NCBI GenBank assembly: GCA_021030905.1 | Contig: JAGFMI010000011.1 | Location: 868,001-932,000, forward strand | Direction of reading: 5' to 3' | DNA: 64,000 nt | From: Pyrenula massariospora | Lineage: Eukaryota; Ascomycota; Eurotiomycetes; Pyrenulales; Pyrenulaceae | In this document: one piece after another, positions 1-11,165 of the stretch | Layout of the letters: every line of letters starts with the position of its first letter | Numbering within the stretch: the first letter of the stretch is position 1 | Translations under genes and position numbers: made by a program | The notes under the pieces: generated by a model | Seen by the model: the letters and a program-made list of their open reading frames with translations, nothing else | What the model was told of the DNA's origin: nothing | The model's database searches: none

Positions 1-2742
1 CCAACACCAAGCCAACAAGTTCTCTACTCTGTTCAGGCGAAGGCTACCTTTTGCACCCGGTAACATAGATGGACTGTTTAATTATTCTGTTTTAGACGTG
101 ATCCATATATGCCAAGAGAGCTGACTTCTCAGCTAGATATTTTAATCAGAACTATTTTTTGGCGTTCGACTATTTGACCATGATGACATCATGCTCCATC
201 AGGAATGCTTAAACTATCGATCTCTCGATCTATCGACTTAAGCTACGCGCCTGCTACGAGGCTAGTGGTGAGCGTCGCCAATATCTGGTGAGGTGGCAGG
301 ACAATCGGTTGGAGGACCTACAACCAAGCAACATTACACGAGAAAAATTGGGCCTTCAGCGATCCTATATCATCCTCTCCGCAAGGTGATGTCAACCTGG
401 CAAATCATCTCTGGGGGGGGGTCGTCTGCCGTGACCCGCAATGCGTCTCGCGCAGCATGCGATACTATTCTGCGATCCCTGCTGCTATCGGACCTTGACA
501 GTAGAGCGGCGTGTCGCGGGGTCGACGTATCGGGTGCGCGATAGTGGCGGGCGCTGATAATGCTCGAGTAAGCCCCTCAAGCAAAGTGCGAGCCTATGGT
601 TTCTTTTCTTCCTGAATATCGGCGTGAATTGTTTACTCCACGATGTTCTTCCGGACGACCTCGGTCCACCACAAAGAAGATAGGTGAAGAGTCGAAGGTA
701 AATGTCGTTTTTTCAGGATCCCTGCTCGTGTATCCGCGTGACTCGATGGTCTTTCGATAATTGTGTAGATTATCCGGGGTTCCTAGAGTACATTTGAATA
801 TCAAGGGCTTCACACCACCCGGTCATTGCACTACCAGTGAAACCTGCACAGACCGCTCTCCCTGCACGGTTCAGGGCTATTTTTCTTCTTGCAAAATTAA
901 AAGGGTTGTAATGTAGTGGCATTCAGAATTTATCTTCCACAAGAGAGCAGTATTGGAAACAACGAACAGCCGCAGCTCCAGTTCACCAAAGTAATATCAC
1001 TACATGTAAGTTTTCAACGAAGGTATCGAGGTAGCCTTGGTTAGACAAGGAGTCGAATTATTTCTTCATCGTCCAGGATGGAGTGAAGCATGGGTGAACT
1101 GCTCCGCCGCCCTTGATTCGGCATCAGACTTTCTTCCGCTGGTGGGAGGTATCCATCCCTTATTGGTCTTTCAAGGCCACCATTGAGTAGATTGTCGTAT
1201 TACATGCATTTTTGTATCTGGAGTACAATCGAGCACTCCATAAAAGCTCGACGCTGGAGCTCGGCAAAGACGGAGAGACGATGCCATATAAAGATACACA
1301 GTACGGACGTGAAAGTTCAAAATAAGTAGCTTGAAGGACATATTAAAGAACCATTACGGAGCTGAGGAGAGGCAAAGAAGCTTTATCACAGGTTCTTCGA
1401 GTGCTGGGACTATCTGCGCAGGAGCAGACTACCACCTCAAGTAACTTAGATATCCCGACAACCCTCGACGCGTCCAGGTTGGGAAGTTTTGACAGGGTTA
1501 TGGCAGATAAATGATGCTTCAAGCGACAAAGCAGAAATGGATATAAAGTAATGATCATAGAGTTTTCCATCAATGCTGATCGAGGCTGGCAATCAGAAGC
1601 CGTGGCGCATCCAATAGCCAGTAATGGCGCCCGTCCAGCCAATAATAGAATGCACCAGGACTTCTGACAGCCGGCATCGGGTAAAGTCAAATAATAACCA
1701 TACTTGATTTAGGGGCTAATAGATACCCAAGGTTAAAGCATCTTGTCCAAGTACACGAGGGATGGAAATGGTTCGGCATGGCCGGGTCAGCATCAATAAT
1801 TTTCTTGAACCCGGAATATTCAGGAACAGGAAGTCAGCGGCGAGGAAGACGTTTTTCCGATGCATAGAGGATGGCAGAAGAACCTCAGCGCGTCTCTGCC
1901 TGCATCAAATGAAACGTTGGCGCAGGTCGGTGTCAAGCCGAAGTTTCCCGGCACGCATCCGCAGCTGACCCTTTGCCGCTTCATTTTCTATTTTCGCGAC
2001 ATCCATCATCCTCGCCAAATCCTTCACGGTATTACGGCCGTTCTTCACAACACAATTCTCGGGTTATAGAGTGTCAAATTTTAATTCCAACTTGATACAC
2101 TGACTATTGAAAACCAGAACTAAGCCGTTACAAATGGCGCGAATAAGCGGCAGAGAACCTCGTATTGCTTCTCAACCTTCTGTCGCCCACCACTTTCATC
2201 ATGAAAATGCACCCCCCTTTCTGCTGCTTCAATACATCCGAGCGTTGCATGGTCGCCTGCGAGATCCGGCGCTTTATATCGAGGCTCGGCGAGATATCCG
2301 TAGAGACGTGTCCCTCCTTTTTATTGCGGCGCGACGTTTGATGCATATTTGTTCCCGTCGGCTTTCTGGAATAAGATTCTCACTGCTGCGGCTGTTAATC
2401 TGCCAATCGAAGTAATATCGGATTCCGCCCCAAGCTCCTGTCTCATTCTTGTTCTTCCTTGGTGTTCTTTCAATTGGCTTTAACTGGATACTTCGTGTGC
2501 GGATGTCTCAATGTAATGTCCTTGCTTACCCCAGAGTCCTGGTCCACCGCTTCCAGATGACCGATCTCCCGAACAAGTCACCTGCAAAACTGAAAGCCTA
2601 ACCAATCTGGGTGGAGGATCTTTCCGCGCTCCTTTTAGGAGACCGAAGGTAAGATGCTTTCACTCGTATTAAATAGCCATATTCCGCTTCTCGAGAAACG
2701 ACCTCTGGGAAGGTCGACGTCTAAAGGTCATGTACAATCAAG
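1..2742. other. intergenic, no gene supported
   Basis: Open frames here are short (all under 120 codons), show no recognisable motif and have no convincing splice partners. The only compositional oddity is a run of nine G at 413-421. Upstream control sequence for the gene starting at 2743 must lie at the right end. Confidence 0.6.
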
Positions 2743-3999
2743 ATGAAAAGCCTCTGTCACACCATCGTCTGGGCTGCGACAGCCCACGCGGCGGCGCTCG
2801 TTCGCAAAGCCACCAATCCCCTTGTGTCTGGCACACCTGAGATTATCGGATATGTATCCGACCCGACTTTGGACCGTGACTCCTGCGGCTCGGCATTGTT
2901 TGGTAAACGCGCCCTCTGGACCTGCAGAGATACTGAAGTAATCGGACCGGACGGCACACCTATTTTACCGGTAATATCAAGTACAGCGTCCTGGACCGAC
3001 TTCAACCCAGACGGATCAATCAAGCTGGAACCTATTCCTAATGACCCTGACGACCCTCTCGACTACGGCCTCCTCATGTATGGGACCAACAACGTTGAAG
3101 TGGACGAGCAACCTTTCTTTCCGCTAATCCCCGGTCAATGCATGAACTCCGCCGGCGGCTGCCCTGATGGTTCCCGCTATGCCATCTGGCCCGATAGCCC
3201 GCCCATGGTCATCCCCACCGACTCCCCCGACCAAATCATAGCCTACACCTGGATCAGCCAAGCCCACATCCAGCCCGACTTCTCGGTCGTCGACCCCGAC
3301 CCCCCAACCACCCTCTATCGCATCGACTACACCGACAATACGACCCCTAGCTACCCCAATTCCACCAACTCCTCCCTCACCCTCCCCCGCGTCACCGTCG
3401 CCTCCCCCAACTTCTGGCCCAACGGCACCTTCCCCTACGGCGTCTACGGCTCCCTCGTCCACGCCGGCACCGCCTACCTCTGGGGCAAATCCAGCACCAA
3501 CACCATCTCCCTCGCCCGCGTCCCCGCCACCCCCGCCGCCATCGAAGACCCCACCCACGCCCAGTACCAGTTCTACATCAACTCCACCTGGACCTCCCTG
3601 CCCCCATTTTCTAACTCATCCTCCTCCGGTATCCCCGTCTCGACCCCTTCCTCGGCACTGACGATACCCAACATCTCCGCCGGCGGCCAGGGCACCTACT
3701 TCTACTCCCCCACCTTCTCCTCCTTCCTCTGGATCGGCCAAGCCGGCATCAGCATCTCCCCGGACTTCTTCATCACGTCCGCGCCCGCGCCCGAGGGGCC
3801 CTGGGCGGAGCCGACGCTCCTGTACAGCGCGCCGGGCGGCAACGCGACGTTCCCGGGGTACTCGCTGCAGGCGCACCCGGCGCTCGGGTTCGAGGAGGGG
3901 AGGGAGGGGGTGTACTTGACGTATACTAAAGTCGATGTGTTTGAGGATGGGACGGGGTTTTATGCTACGCCGTTGGTGAGGGTTTATTGGGCGGATTGA
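2743..3999 (+). CDS. secreted DUF4185-like beta-propeller protein
   Basis: Single-exon gene for 418 residues. Residues 1 to about 17 form a signal peptide ending in AHA-A, so the product should be secreted or wall-bound. The body carries many N-glycosylation sequons (for example NTT, NST, NSS, NGT, NAT). Repeated blocks such as YGVYGS, TYFYSPTFSSFLWIGQAG and GFYATPLVRVYW near the end are of the kind found in fungal DUF4185 proteins, which are predicted to fold as a five-bladed propeller like GH32/GH43 enzymes; no substrate is established. From about base 3100 onward third positions are overwhelmingly C, then G, unlike neighbouring genes, and this makes long false frames on the other strand. 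The family assignment rests on my recognition of the pattern and is moderate; the secreted coding call is strong. Confidence 0.75.
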   Translation: MKSLCHTIVWAATAHAAALVRKATNPLVSGTPEIIGYVSDPTLDRDSCGSALFGKRALWTCRDTEVIGPDGTPILPVISSTASWTDFNPDGSIKLEPIPNDPDDPLDYGLLMYGTNNVEVDEQPFFPLIPGQCMNSAGGCPDGSRYAIWPDSPPMVIPTDSPDQIIAYTWISQAHIQPDFSVVDPDPPTTLYRIDYTDNTTPSYPNSTNSSLTLPRVTVASPNFWPNGTFPYGVYGSLVHAGTAYLWGKSSTNTISLARVPATPAAIEDPTHAQYQFYINSTWTSLPPFSNSSSSGIPVSTPSSALTIPNISAGGQGTYFYSPTFSSFLWIGQAGISISPDFFITSAPAPEGPWAEPTLLYSAPGGNATFPGYSLQAHPALGFEEGREGVYLTYTKVDVFEDGTGFYATPLVRVYWAD

Positions 4000-4340
4000 A
4001 GTGTTTTTTCTTTTTTGGGGCTTTCTTTCTTGGGGGTAAGGATTGGAGAATTTGGGATTTACTTACATTCTTGTGTATTATAGAATAGATCGATCTTGGG
4101 AATCGGGTGGCTTGTAGATAGACGGAGTAGACAGACGGGGAAATGATTGTACATTCTTAGCACAAAATCCTCACAGATGGGCACGGTAATTTCTGATTTT
4201 AGGATTTTCTAGTTTTCGGTCGTGCGATTATATCTAGCTACCGCACTTGAGCCCTGCGGATATCATTCCGTCCAGTCCACAACGCGTACGATGCGTAGTA
4301 GCGAATTCTGAAGTCGAGTACTCGCCTCGGGCACGGCCTC
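4000..4340. other. spacer between convergent genes
   Basis: This 341-base stretch lies between two converging coding ends and presumably holds both 3' untranslated regions. It is T-rich just after base 4000. No gene seen. Confidence 0.6.
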
Positions 4341-5856
4341 TCATCTAGAAAGTGGCGGGGGTGGCGGGGGAGGTGGCGGCCACGGCCCGTGGTAATTGGG
4401 CGGACGTGGTGGTGGCAGCGGCAATCCATCCGGTCCCAGAAACGAAGGTGGGAAAGGCTGCGCAGAGAACGGTGCGCTGAACGGAACGGATTGGGTTGGT
4501 GGTGGGGGGACGAATTGTGATGCTGGAGGCGCTGGAGGAGGGTGACCGACCTGAGCAGGTGCCGGGGAATAAGATCGAGATCTCGATCGGGAGAAGGAGT
4601 GGCTTCGCTGGCGGTATGTTCTGGGAGGGTGCGAGGGCCCGCGAGATCTCGACCGGCTGCGCGAATCTGATCTGCTGCTGTAGTCGTCGTTGCTGTAGCG
4701 TCTGCGTTTGCGAGGGCTGCGGTTTCGACTCTGGCTCGAGCTGTACGATCTTCTGCGGGTGCCATACTCGTCCGTTGTCCCAACCACGTCTCCTCGTTTC
4801 CTCATCTTTTCGCAGAATGCCCGGGACCACCCATAATAAGTTTCGCTTGCGTTTGGGTCAATATCTCCTGTTTCATCGCGGACTACCAACTGGCCCATTG
4901 CGTCAATTTCAACCCCGTTATCTCCATCTTCACCGTTGACAATAGGATCATCCATCTTTTCGACATCACGGAGAAAGTCTTTAACGGCATGAACCAAGCT
5001 CTCATCAGCTGGCCCTGATAGGAATTGTAGAGCTTTCACTGCCTGCGGTCTGATAGGAGCAAAAGAATTAGGCACGATATGTGGCATCAGATTACCAGCA
5101 GGCAAGTCATAAAAAGGTGCTGCAGGGTCCCCGTGCGTTGGTGGCATTACAAATGGGATATTTCCATTGCTTTTGTTCTGATCACTGTCCGTTGAAATGT
5201 GAGCTGCTGTTGACTCCACCCCGTCAGTTTTGTGGGCAGCCGCATTGTGGATTGCGTCGCTAAGCCTTTCCTCATATTCCTTCTCGAAATATGAGGCTTG
5301 GATCCAGACGATCAATATCTCTTCTAATCTCTTTTTAACTCTTAGCCGCGCACTAACTGCCGCGGCGAGTAGAAGGTCGACAAGGAAAGGTTTGAGGGAG
5401 GTAACAAGGGTGGACGGTTGGGCGGGACTCTCATCGTGATGCTTTGTATGATGGAGGAGGTCATTCAATAGATAGGTGATATGAAGGGCTTTTCGTCCGG
5501 GCGAAATGCTCGATCCACCCTCTACCGCTGTGCCCGTAGAGGCATCTCGTTGGAAGGATTTTGCCAAAGCGAGCAAGTATTTCACGAGCACGACTATCCT
5601 CCCAGGCGACGGTATCACATTTCTGACTAGCCAATCTTTGCATGTCTATTTGTGCAGGCCACATTTAGCATTTCAACCTCTGCGCCATGAGCGTTTCGAA
5701 CCAGACCTGTATGTTCCGGGGTGTGCAGCGCAAGAGCGCAGCATCGAGTCGCTGGTGAAAGCTTGCGATCTCGTCGCGAGTGACGGTGGAAAAGTCAGGG
5801 CGGAGTAGGCCAGCCGTAAAGGAGGCTTTAGCGATTGCGTTCTGGTGTGATGCCAT
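4341..5856 (-). CDS. CID-domain protein with RS-rich and polyproline tail (CHERP/SCAF-like)
   Basis: Two exons, 5856-5707 and 5645-4341, give 484 residues. The intron joins NIQ to TCKDW, which restores the start of the CTD-interacting (CID/RPR) domain: residues 1-140 contain CKDWLVRNVIPSPGRI, KYLLALAKSF and the LLNDLLHH helix typical of the fold that binds the phosphorylated RNA polymerase II C-terminal domain. A conserved YYGWSRAFCEKMRKRG segment follows near residue 300, then an Arg/Ser-rich region with many RSRSRS repeats and a C-terminal polyproline stretch ending PPPPPPPPLSR. The layout resembles nuclear proteins linking transcription to splicing, such as CHERP or SCAF relatives. The start is the first ATG of the frame (MASHQNAIAK). 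Family call is firm, orthology less so. Confidence 0.82.
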
Positions 5857-6500
5857 ACGCACAGTGATGACTTAGGTGCGAAAGAGGGCGACAATCACAA
5901 AGGCTTAAGGTCTTAGACTTCAAACTGAGGGATCTACAATAGGGGGCGTGGGGGGGCAGAAAAAGCATCTGGAATGTAGCCGAGGTTCCTCCGGTCATTC
6001 ACCACTTTGATAAACCTTCAATAGACCTTCAATAAAGTTCCAAGAAGAATGCACAGACGTCTTGCGAGCCCTCATATCAGACGGAGCGCTTTGTAGTCTC
6101 CACTTCTATGCAGGCTTGAGTCTTGACCATGTATCTTGGGACGGTGCAACATGTAACTAGAAATGTCCTCCGTCTGGTGAATGTCTTTTTCATGTTCATT
6201 CATTTACGGACGGGTCAACCTTCGGTCGTCTTACAATTCGCCATCCATTTTTCTACTGCTTCAGGTCCAAAGAACAAGCCTGGATGACGAATTATGTGGT
6301 TGGATTATGACAGGCTGGTAGCAACCATAGATGACGTATGCAACGTCGCTTTCCCGAACCATCATTTCAAATACGGCAAGGCATCCACGGCGCTCAGCCT
6401 CGCCTCTAGTCTGACACTCAATTAACCTCGCGGATACTTTACAGAATGACTTGCTCAATGCTCTCTGCTGGAAGGATCTCAACTTGGTTCTCTCTGGGGC
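5857..6500. other. divergent promoter region
   Basis: About 640 bases lie between two genes that point away from each other, so both promoters should sit here. A G-rich tract is present around 5940-5957. No gene or named site is supported. Confidence 0.5.
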
Positions 6501-8373
6501 ATGGCCGTCCCGATCGGCATTTCGGTTGGTAAGTCTACCTTATCCTGTCGTGGTGCTATTAATTAGCCTGACCATTAACATCCCGATTTCAGGTGATTTC
6601 ATAGCGACAGTCAAGTTGTTCAGGGACCTTGGAAGAGCCTTGAAACAGCATGGAGGAGCTCAATCACATTACCAAAAGACCCTACGAGACCTCGAAGTAA
6701 TTCAAGCAATCGTTTCTCGCCTCGAGTCCTTCACATCCCAGTCCGGAAACACAGCTCAGATAAATGCCATACGTGGTCATGCGCAGCTTGTCGATCATGA
6801 AGTCCAAACGTTCTTGAAAGAAATAGGAAAATACGAGCCTACGCTGGGGCGCAACGCCTACAAAGGTGGGCGACCTGCTGCACTTGCTAAGATCAAATGG
6901 TCGCGGCGGGTGTCGGTACGCGCAGCGGAGTTGAGCAAATCCGTGGACGCTCAGATCAGAAACATACAGGTACTATTGGATCTGGACCTAAGGTATGAGA
7001 AGATACCTAAGAGGTACTAGTGTTAATGATTACAGCGAATTAACTTCCGCCTCGCTGGGCTGCCACAACGATACTGCCAATGAGCTTATAATGCTTCCAA
7101 CTCGACATGAGCTTCAGTCTGCAACATCCTCGCTCTCGCACGACATACAGTCGTCGGGCCTTCAAATGGTTAAGAGTGTGGATGAAGCAGAAGCCATAAT
7201 ATTACGACGCATCGATCTCACTGAAGCAAATTTGGCAATGTCACAGCATGCTATAACAACACTGGCCTGCGAAGAAATGAAGGCTATGCTCGACAATTAC
7301 ATCCGAGAACATAAGCAATCCGACGTCGCTCGTTTGGGAACTGCTAAACTGACTTTAACACTGACAATTCCTTAGTTGCAAATTACAATAGAGGACGTAG
7401 CTCGGCTATTTCAGCACCTTACGGCTGAAGTGGAGACTATACTTAGAGTTTTCTTTGCGTGGTTTTTTGTAACGATGGGGGAGCTGATCACTATCCTTCC
7501 ACAAATGGGGTTACTTGCGAGAATAATCCATCGACTACCGCAGGCAGCATCGCTCGCTCTGCACGACAATATGAGCTTTGAAGATGCTCTTGGTCGAGTT
7601 CATAGCTTGCAGTACCAGCAATTCAAGCATTGGGCCGTATTTGAGGCGTCTCTCCGCTGTATCTTCGACAATCTTCCAGGTATGCAGAAGGTTATGGAGG
7701 GAAACTTTATATTGACACCTGAAAGAGTACCTACAATAGGCTTAACAATCGCCAACTATGCAGATTATGTCACGCCTGGTTTTGTCTTCAAGATGTCGAT
7801 GACTATGAAGCACATAAGCGCTGGAAAGAAATGCCTCAGATGCTCCACTACTAAAATTGAAATAGTCTCTCTCGGCAGATCTCGCTGTCAGCGTTGTGGT
7901 CTGCGAAATGTTTTCGGCATTTTTGAACCCAATTTTCCGCAAATTGGCGCGGTAAAGGATGATCATGATGGCGCCGCCGGTTTGAACAACAAAGCAGTCA
8001 TCAGCCGAACGAATCAGGATAGCACGGAACAAGGCCAGTTGGATGAACTTGCAGAGATTCAGTATTTCAAAAGGGTTCATTTCGAGAAACTTGAACGGCG
8101 CCAGATCGGTTCCGAAAAGGCGGAACTTTCAAAAGCCGTTAAATATGCCAACAAAGCCGTCCTACTAGACAATGAGCAGAGCTTTGAACTTGCGATACAT
8201 TCGTACAAGAAGACATGTCATATTCTTCAAAGAGTGTCTCAAGCCTCTAATAGTATAGAGCACATAAAAAAGTTGAACCATATAGTAAGTTCTGTTCTTC
8301 GTTTTCCTTATAACGCAACTTACAGGTCATAGCGACAAACTTATATCAACCGGATAAGGGACTTGCGATGTGA
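6501..8373 (+). CDS. ubiquitin-like-domain (ULD_2-type) protein with zinc ribbon and MIT-like C-terminus
   Basis: Five predicted exons (6501-6528, 6593-6992, 7036-7324, 7376-8284, 8326-8373) give 557 residues. The N-terminus MAVPIGISVGDFIATVKLF followed by helices about 20-190 matches the N-terminal helical module common in fungal STAND and ubiquitin-like-domain proteins. Residues about 290-383 (EDALGR, HWAVFEASLRCIF, YVTPGFVFKMSM) fit the fungal ubiquitin-like domain. Cysteines C392, C395, C410 and C413 form a CxxC-x14-CxxC zinc ribbon. Residues about 488-549 (AVKYANKAVLLDNEQSFELA, then HSYKKTCHILQ) resemble an MIT helix bundle, with Leu/Ala spacing and an alternating pattern of A-x-x-Y/K. 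The third intron uses a weak GTCGCT donor, so that junction is uncertain; the others are consensus and keep phase. Function unknown; it may act in ubiquitin-like or ESCRT-type interactions. Confidence 0.75.
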
Positions 8374-9803
8374 AACATAGTGTAATTCCAAGGTGGCATA
8401 TCGAGAAGGATCGGAAATGCGGAGTAGCGATGTGTCTAATTGAAAAGAAGTATCTACGCCTTGATTACTCTTCTGGAGCTACCTTATCTTTTTCAAACTC
8501 GATGAATGGTCAAGATTTCACAAGCATCCTAGCCCGTGGATGAAACTGAGGTCAAGAACTGAGGACTGCTAGCAATGACTGCTACTTTCTGGGGAAATGG
8601 GCCACTTAGTGTACAATTAATTCTGATATCGATTGGTCGTCGGCTGTAACAATCAAATATGATCATTGTTATGTAAAATCTCGCGGTAGATTGATCGTCT
8701 TTGATTAATGAATGATGCGAAAAACAAAGTGATGAAATACACAATATCACCTGCAGGGGGGAATCTTAAATTATGGGGAATGAGTATCGTGTAATTTAAG
8801 TGCGGCTGGGAAGCACTAAAGAGTGTATTTGATAGCGGCCGGAACAAGATAACCTTATGCTGAAAATGCGGGGGTAACAGCGCGACTGTGAGCGTGCCAT
8901 CTGGTGGTTTGAAGCGAGTTAGAACGGCCACCATTGGCCGAATACGAGACTTTGCGTCACGCAATGTACTCTGAATGACCGAGCACTGATCATTCTGGTA
9001 CAGCTCACGTGATCAATCCACGCAAGTTCTTGCTAGTCTCGATTCAAATGGAGCACAATCAGGGACGTCTTCGCCGGATGGTCAACAGACTCTCAATAAT
9101 GCGCGATCTTGAATCCTACTAGATGTCGGAACCTTGATTGTCATACACGCTCACATCTCCCGTAGAGGACTTAAAATCCTTATGAACAAATCACATCAGC
9201 GTATCGATCATAAGACGGCTTTGCTGTGACAGAGTAAGACAGGACCGTAACATATTGATTTGCGAGAAATCATGGCCTCTACTTTACGGAAAGCATAGCA
9301 GGGCACTGTGTTCGTTGTTGTACAAAAGACCTTTCCCCTTGAATCCTTCTATCAACCTCAGCTGTGACATGTGTTGCTCCCTAACGCTACCTCCTACTGC
9401 CTTCCCATCAGAGGCGAGCTGCGGACTGGCCAAAGACTTTCAGCATGCATCTTTTTATGTACGGTATCTGCACCGATGACTCTCCTCAAAATTGAACGGT
9501 AGTGCTAGATGGCTCATAGTACATGAAAGTCGTGTATGCATCGGGGTAATCCTCTTGCACAGCTTGTACGAATCATTTTACTTTTTTTTTTCTCATATCC
9601 TTCACTTATTTCACAACTCTGTGAGCGAGACCCGGAGGGCACGCCTAACCACGTACTACAGCGGTGGACTTCCACAACATATAAGAAGCTCTCTCCATCT
9701 CCATTTTCGAAGTTAGACATCTCACAGCTCAAACAATCCTCTACAGTCATATACTTCAAGACTCAGTACTTTCTTCAATCTGTATCAGCAACACTAAGCC
9801 AAC
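8374..9803. other. intergenic, promoter at right end
   Basis: No coding frame is supported on either strand. The right end carries the TATA-like element of the next gene. Confidence 0.55.
9679..9685 (+). promoter_or_regulatory. TATA-like element
   Basis: ATATAAG lies about 120 bases before the ATG of the small secreted protein, a plausible distance for a fungal core promoter. Assigned by sequence and position only. Confidence 0.4.
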
Positions 9804-10190
9804 ATGCACTTGCCAACCTTGGTAACCTTCTTCAGCGCTCTCTCCTTTGCAGGGATCGCTCTTGCCAGCCCAATGCCCGGACCTGACGCCGAGCCCGAAG
9901 CTCTTGCCGCAGCGGACACGTTCACCCTCGAAGTAAGCAACGCATTTCTCCTAAGGCCACGTTGCATTCTCCAATTATGTTTCTTGAATGTCCCTCTCCA
10001 CCGTGTCCTTTTCCTGCAGCCGTTCCGGAGTTGAAAACAACTCAGGAGGAAACAGAGCTAACCGTTGAACCCTCAGAAATGCTGCGTCGGGCTTGGACGT
10101 AAATGCAACCCTGGTCCCAATCCCCCTGATTGCTGCGCCGGCTTAGGATGCGTGGGTAGTCCTAGCAAGCAACATGTCTGTGTGAACTAG
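9804..10190 (+). CDS. small secreted cysteine-rich protein, knottin-like framework
   Basis: Two exons, 9804-9932 and 10077-10190, joined by a 144-base intron (GTAAGC donor, gctaac branch-like site, CAG acceptor), encode 80 residues. Residues 1-22 are a signal peptide ending ALAS, followed by an acidic, Pro/Ala-rich linker that could be a propeptide (PMPGPDAEPEALAAAD). The mature part holds seven cysteines; ignoring the first, their spacing is C-x6-C-x8-CC-x4-C-x9-C, which is the inhibitor-cystine-knot pattern. Gly and Pro fill the loops. Secreted knottin-like peptides in fungi may be effectors, protease inhibitors or antimicrobials; nothing here tells which. The second exon alone is too short to be noticed without the splice. 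Confidence 0.75.
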
Positions 10191-11165
10191 TGGGAGGATA
10201 CTTCAAGGAAATGAGATGGGAGAGTGAGGTGATTGATCAGGAGCGGTGCGATAGGGGTTGTGAGATTTCGGGCTTATACAAAGATTTTATCCGGCATCAT
10301 TCCACATTGGTGGCTGACAAGGTGGTCCATCGACAACTGGGGTTCTATAGCCGTCCACCTCCTCAGTTGAATAATTCCTTTCTCATATATCGAATTGCGG
10401 TCTTATTTCCGTAGCATGGCCTAGAACTGTGGTGACGTCGACCATCCGGTGTAGGTGTGTGAGAAAGCACAACCTGGTAAGGTGAAGAGAATGGGTCCGT
10501 AGGCCTTTTCATCTTTCTTTTTAGTCCGTTGCTTTGATTTGGGATTATCGTCCTTCGCTCAGGAGGCGTTAGTTAGACTAGGGCAACACTTTTAGCTCCC
10601 CGCCTGGAACGTGAATAGCCACCGCAATGCGAAAAGGCCAATCAATGTGGCTGAGTTTGTTGTGCGACGTGTCGAGAATAGCATTTCTGGGACGCGAAGC
10701 CGCAGGACTCTCAAAGAGTACTGTAGAGGTCTTCTAACACTTCGTCGTAGGCACGGCAAACTGTATTGGCAAGTCATGGGGACTAGTGACAGCCAGAACG
10801 CTGTTGGTGAATGTGTTCCTACGTTCTGAACTTGAATCGGAACGGGAATCAGAAGTGAGACCGACGGAGTGAGAGTGGTATTGGCAATGACAGTGGGTAA
10901 AGGAGGATGCGTATCTCATCTGTTTGAAATATGATTGATGGGCAGATTAAAAAAGGCTGCAGAGGGGTAAGGAGAAAGATCCCGTATCGTTCGCGGTCTT
11001 GGGCAAGCCATGGATATGTGAAAAGCTTAACTTGCTACCTACCATACCACTGCTATAGGTACTAGGTACATTGAAGATTACACTTGACATTTAATTCCGT
11101 CCTCTGGGACTATCTAGCTGCCCGCCTTTGAATCTCTGATTGTAGCTAAAACTCCTATCAACTTC
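10191..11165. other. intergenic, no gene supported
   Basis: Only short frames without motifs. It should contain the 3' ends of the two flanking convergent genes. Confidence 0.55.

Noticed and set aside
3124-3876. Long minus-strand frames, Gly/Val- and Arg-rich, opposite the DUF4185-like gene
   Set aside because: They arise from the C-ending codon bias of the plus-strand gene and have no independent motif.
6451-6500. Upstream start for the ubiquitin-like-domain gene in the longest open frame
   Set aside because: That frame reads through the first intron; the spliced model from ATG 6501 gives the family-typical N-terminus.
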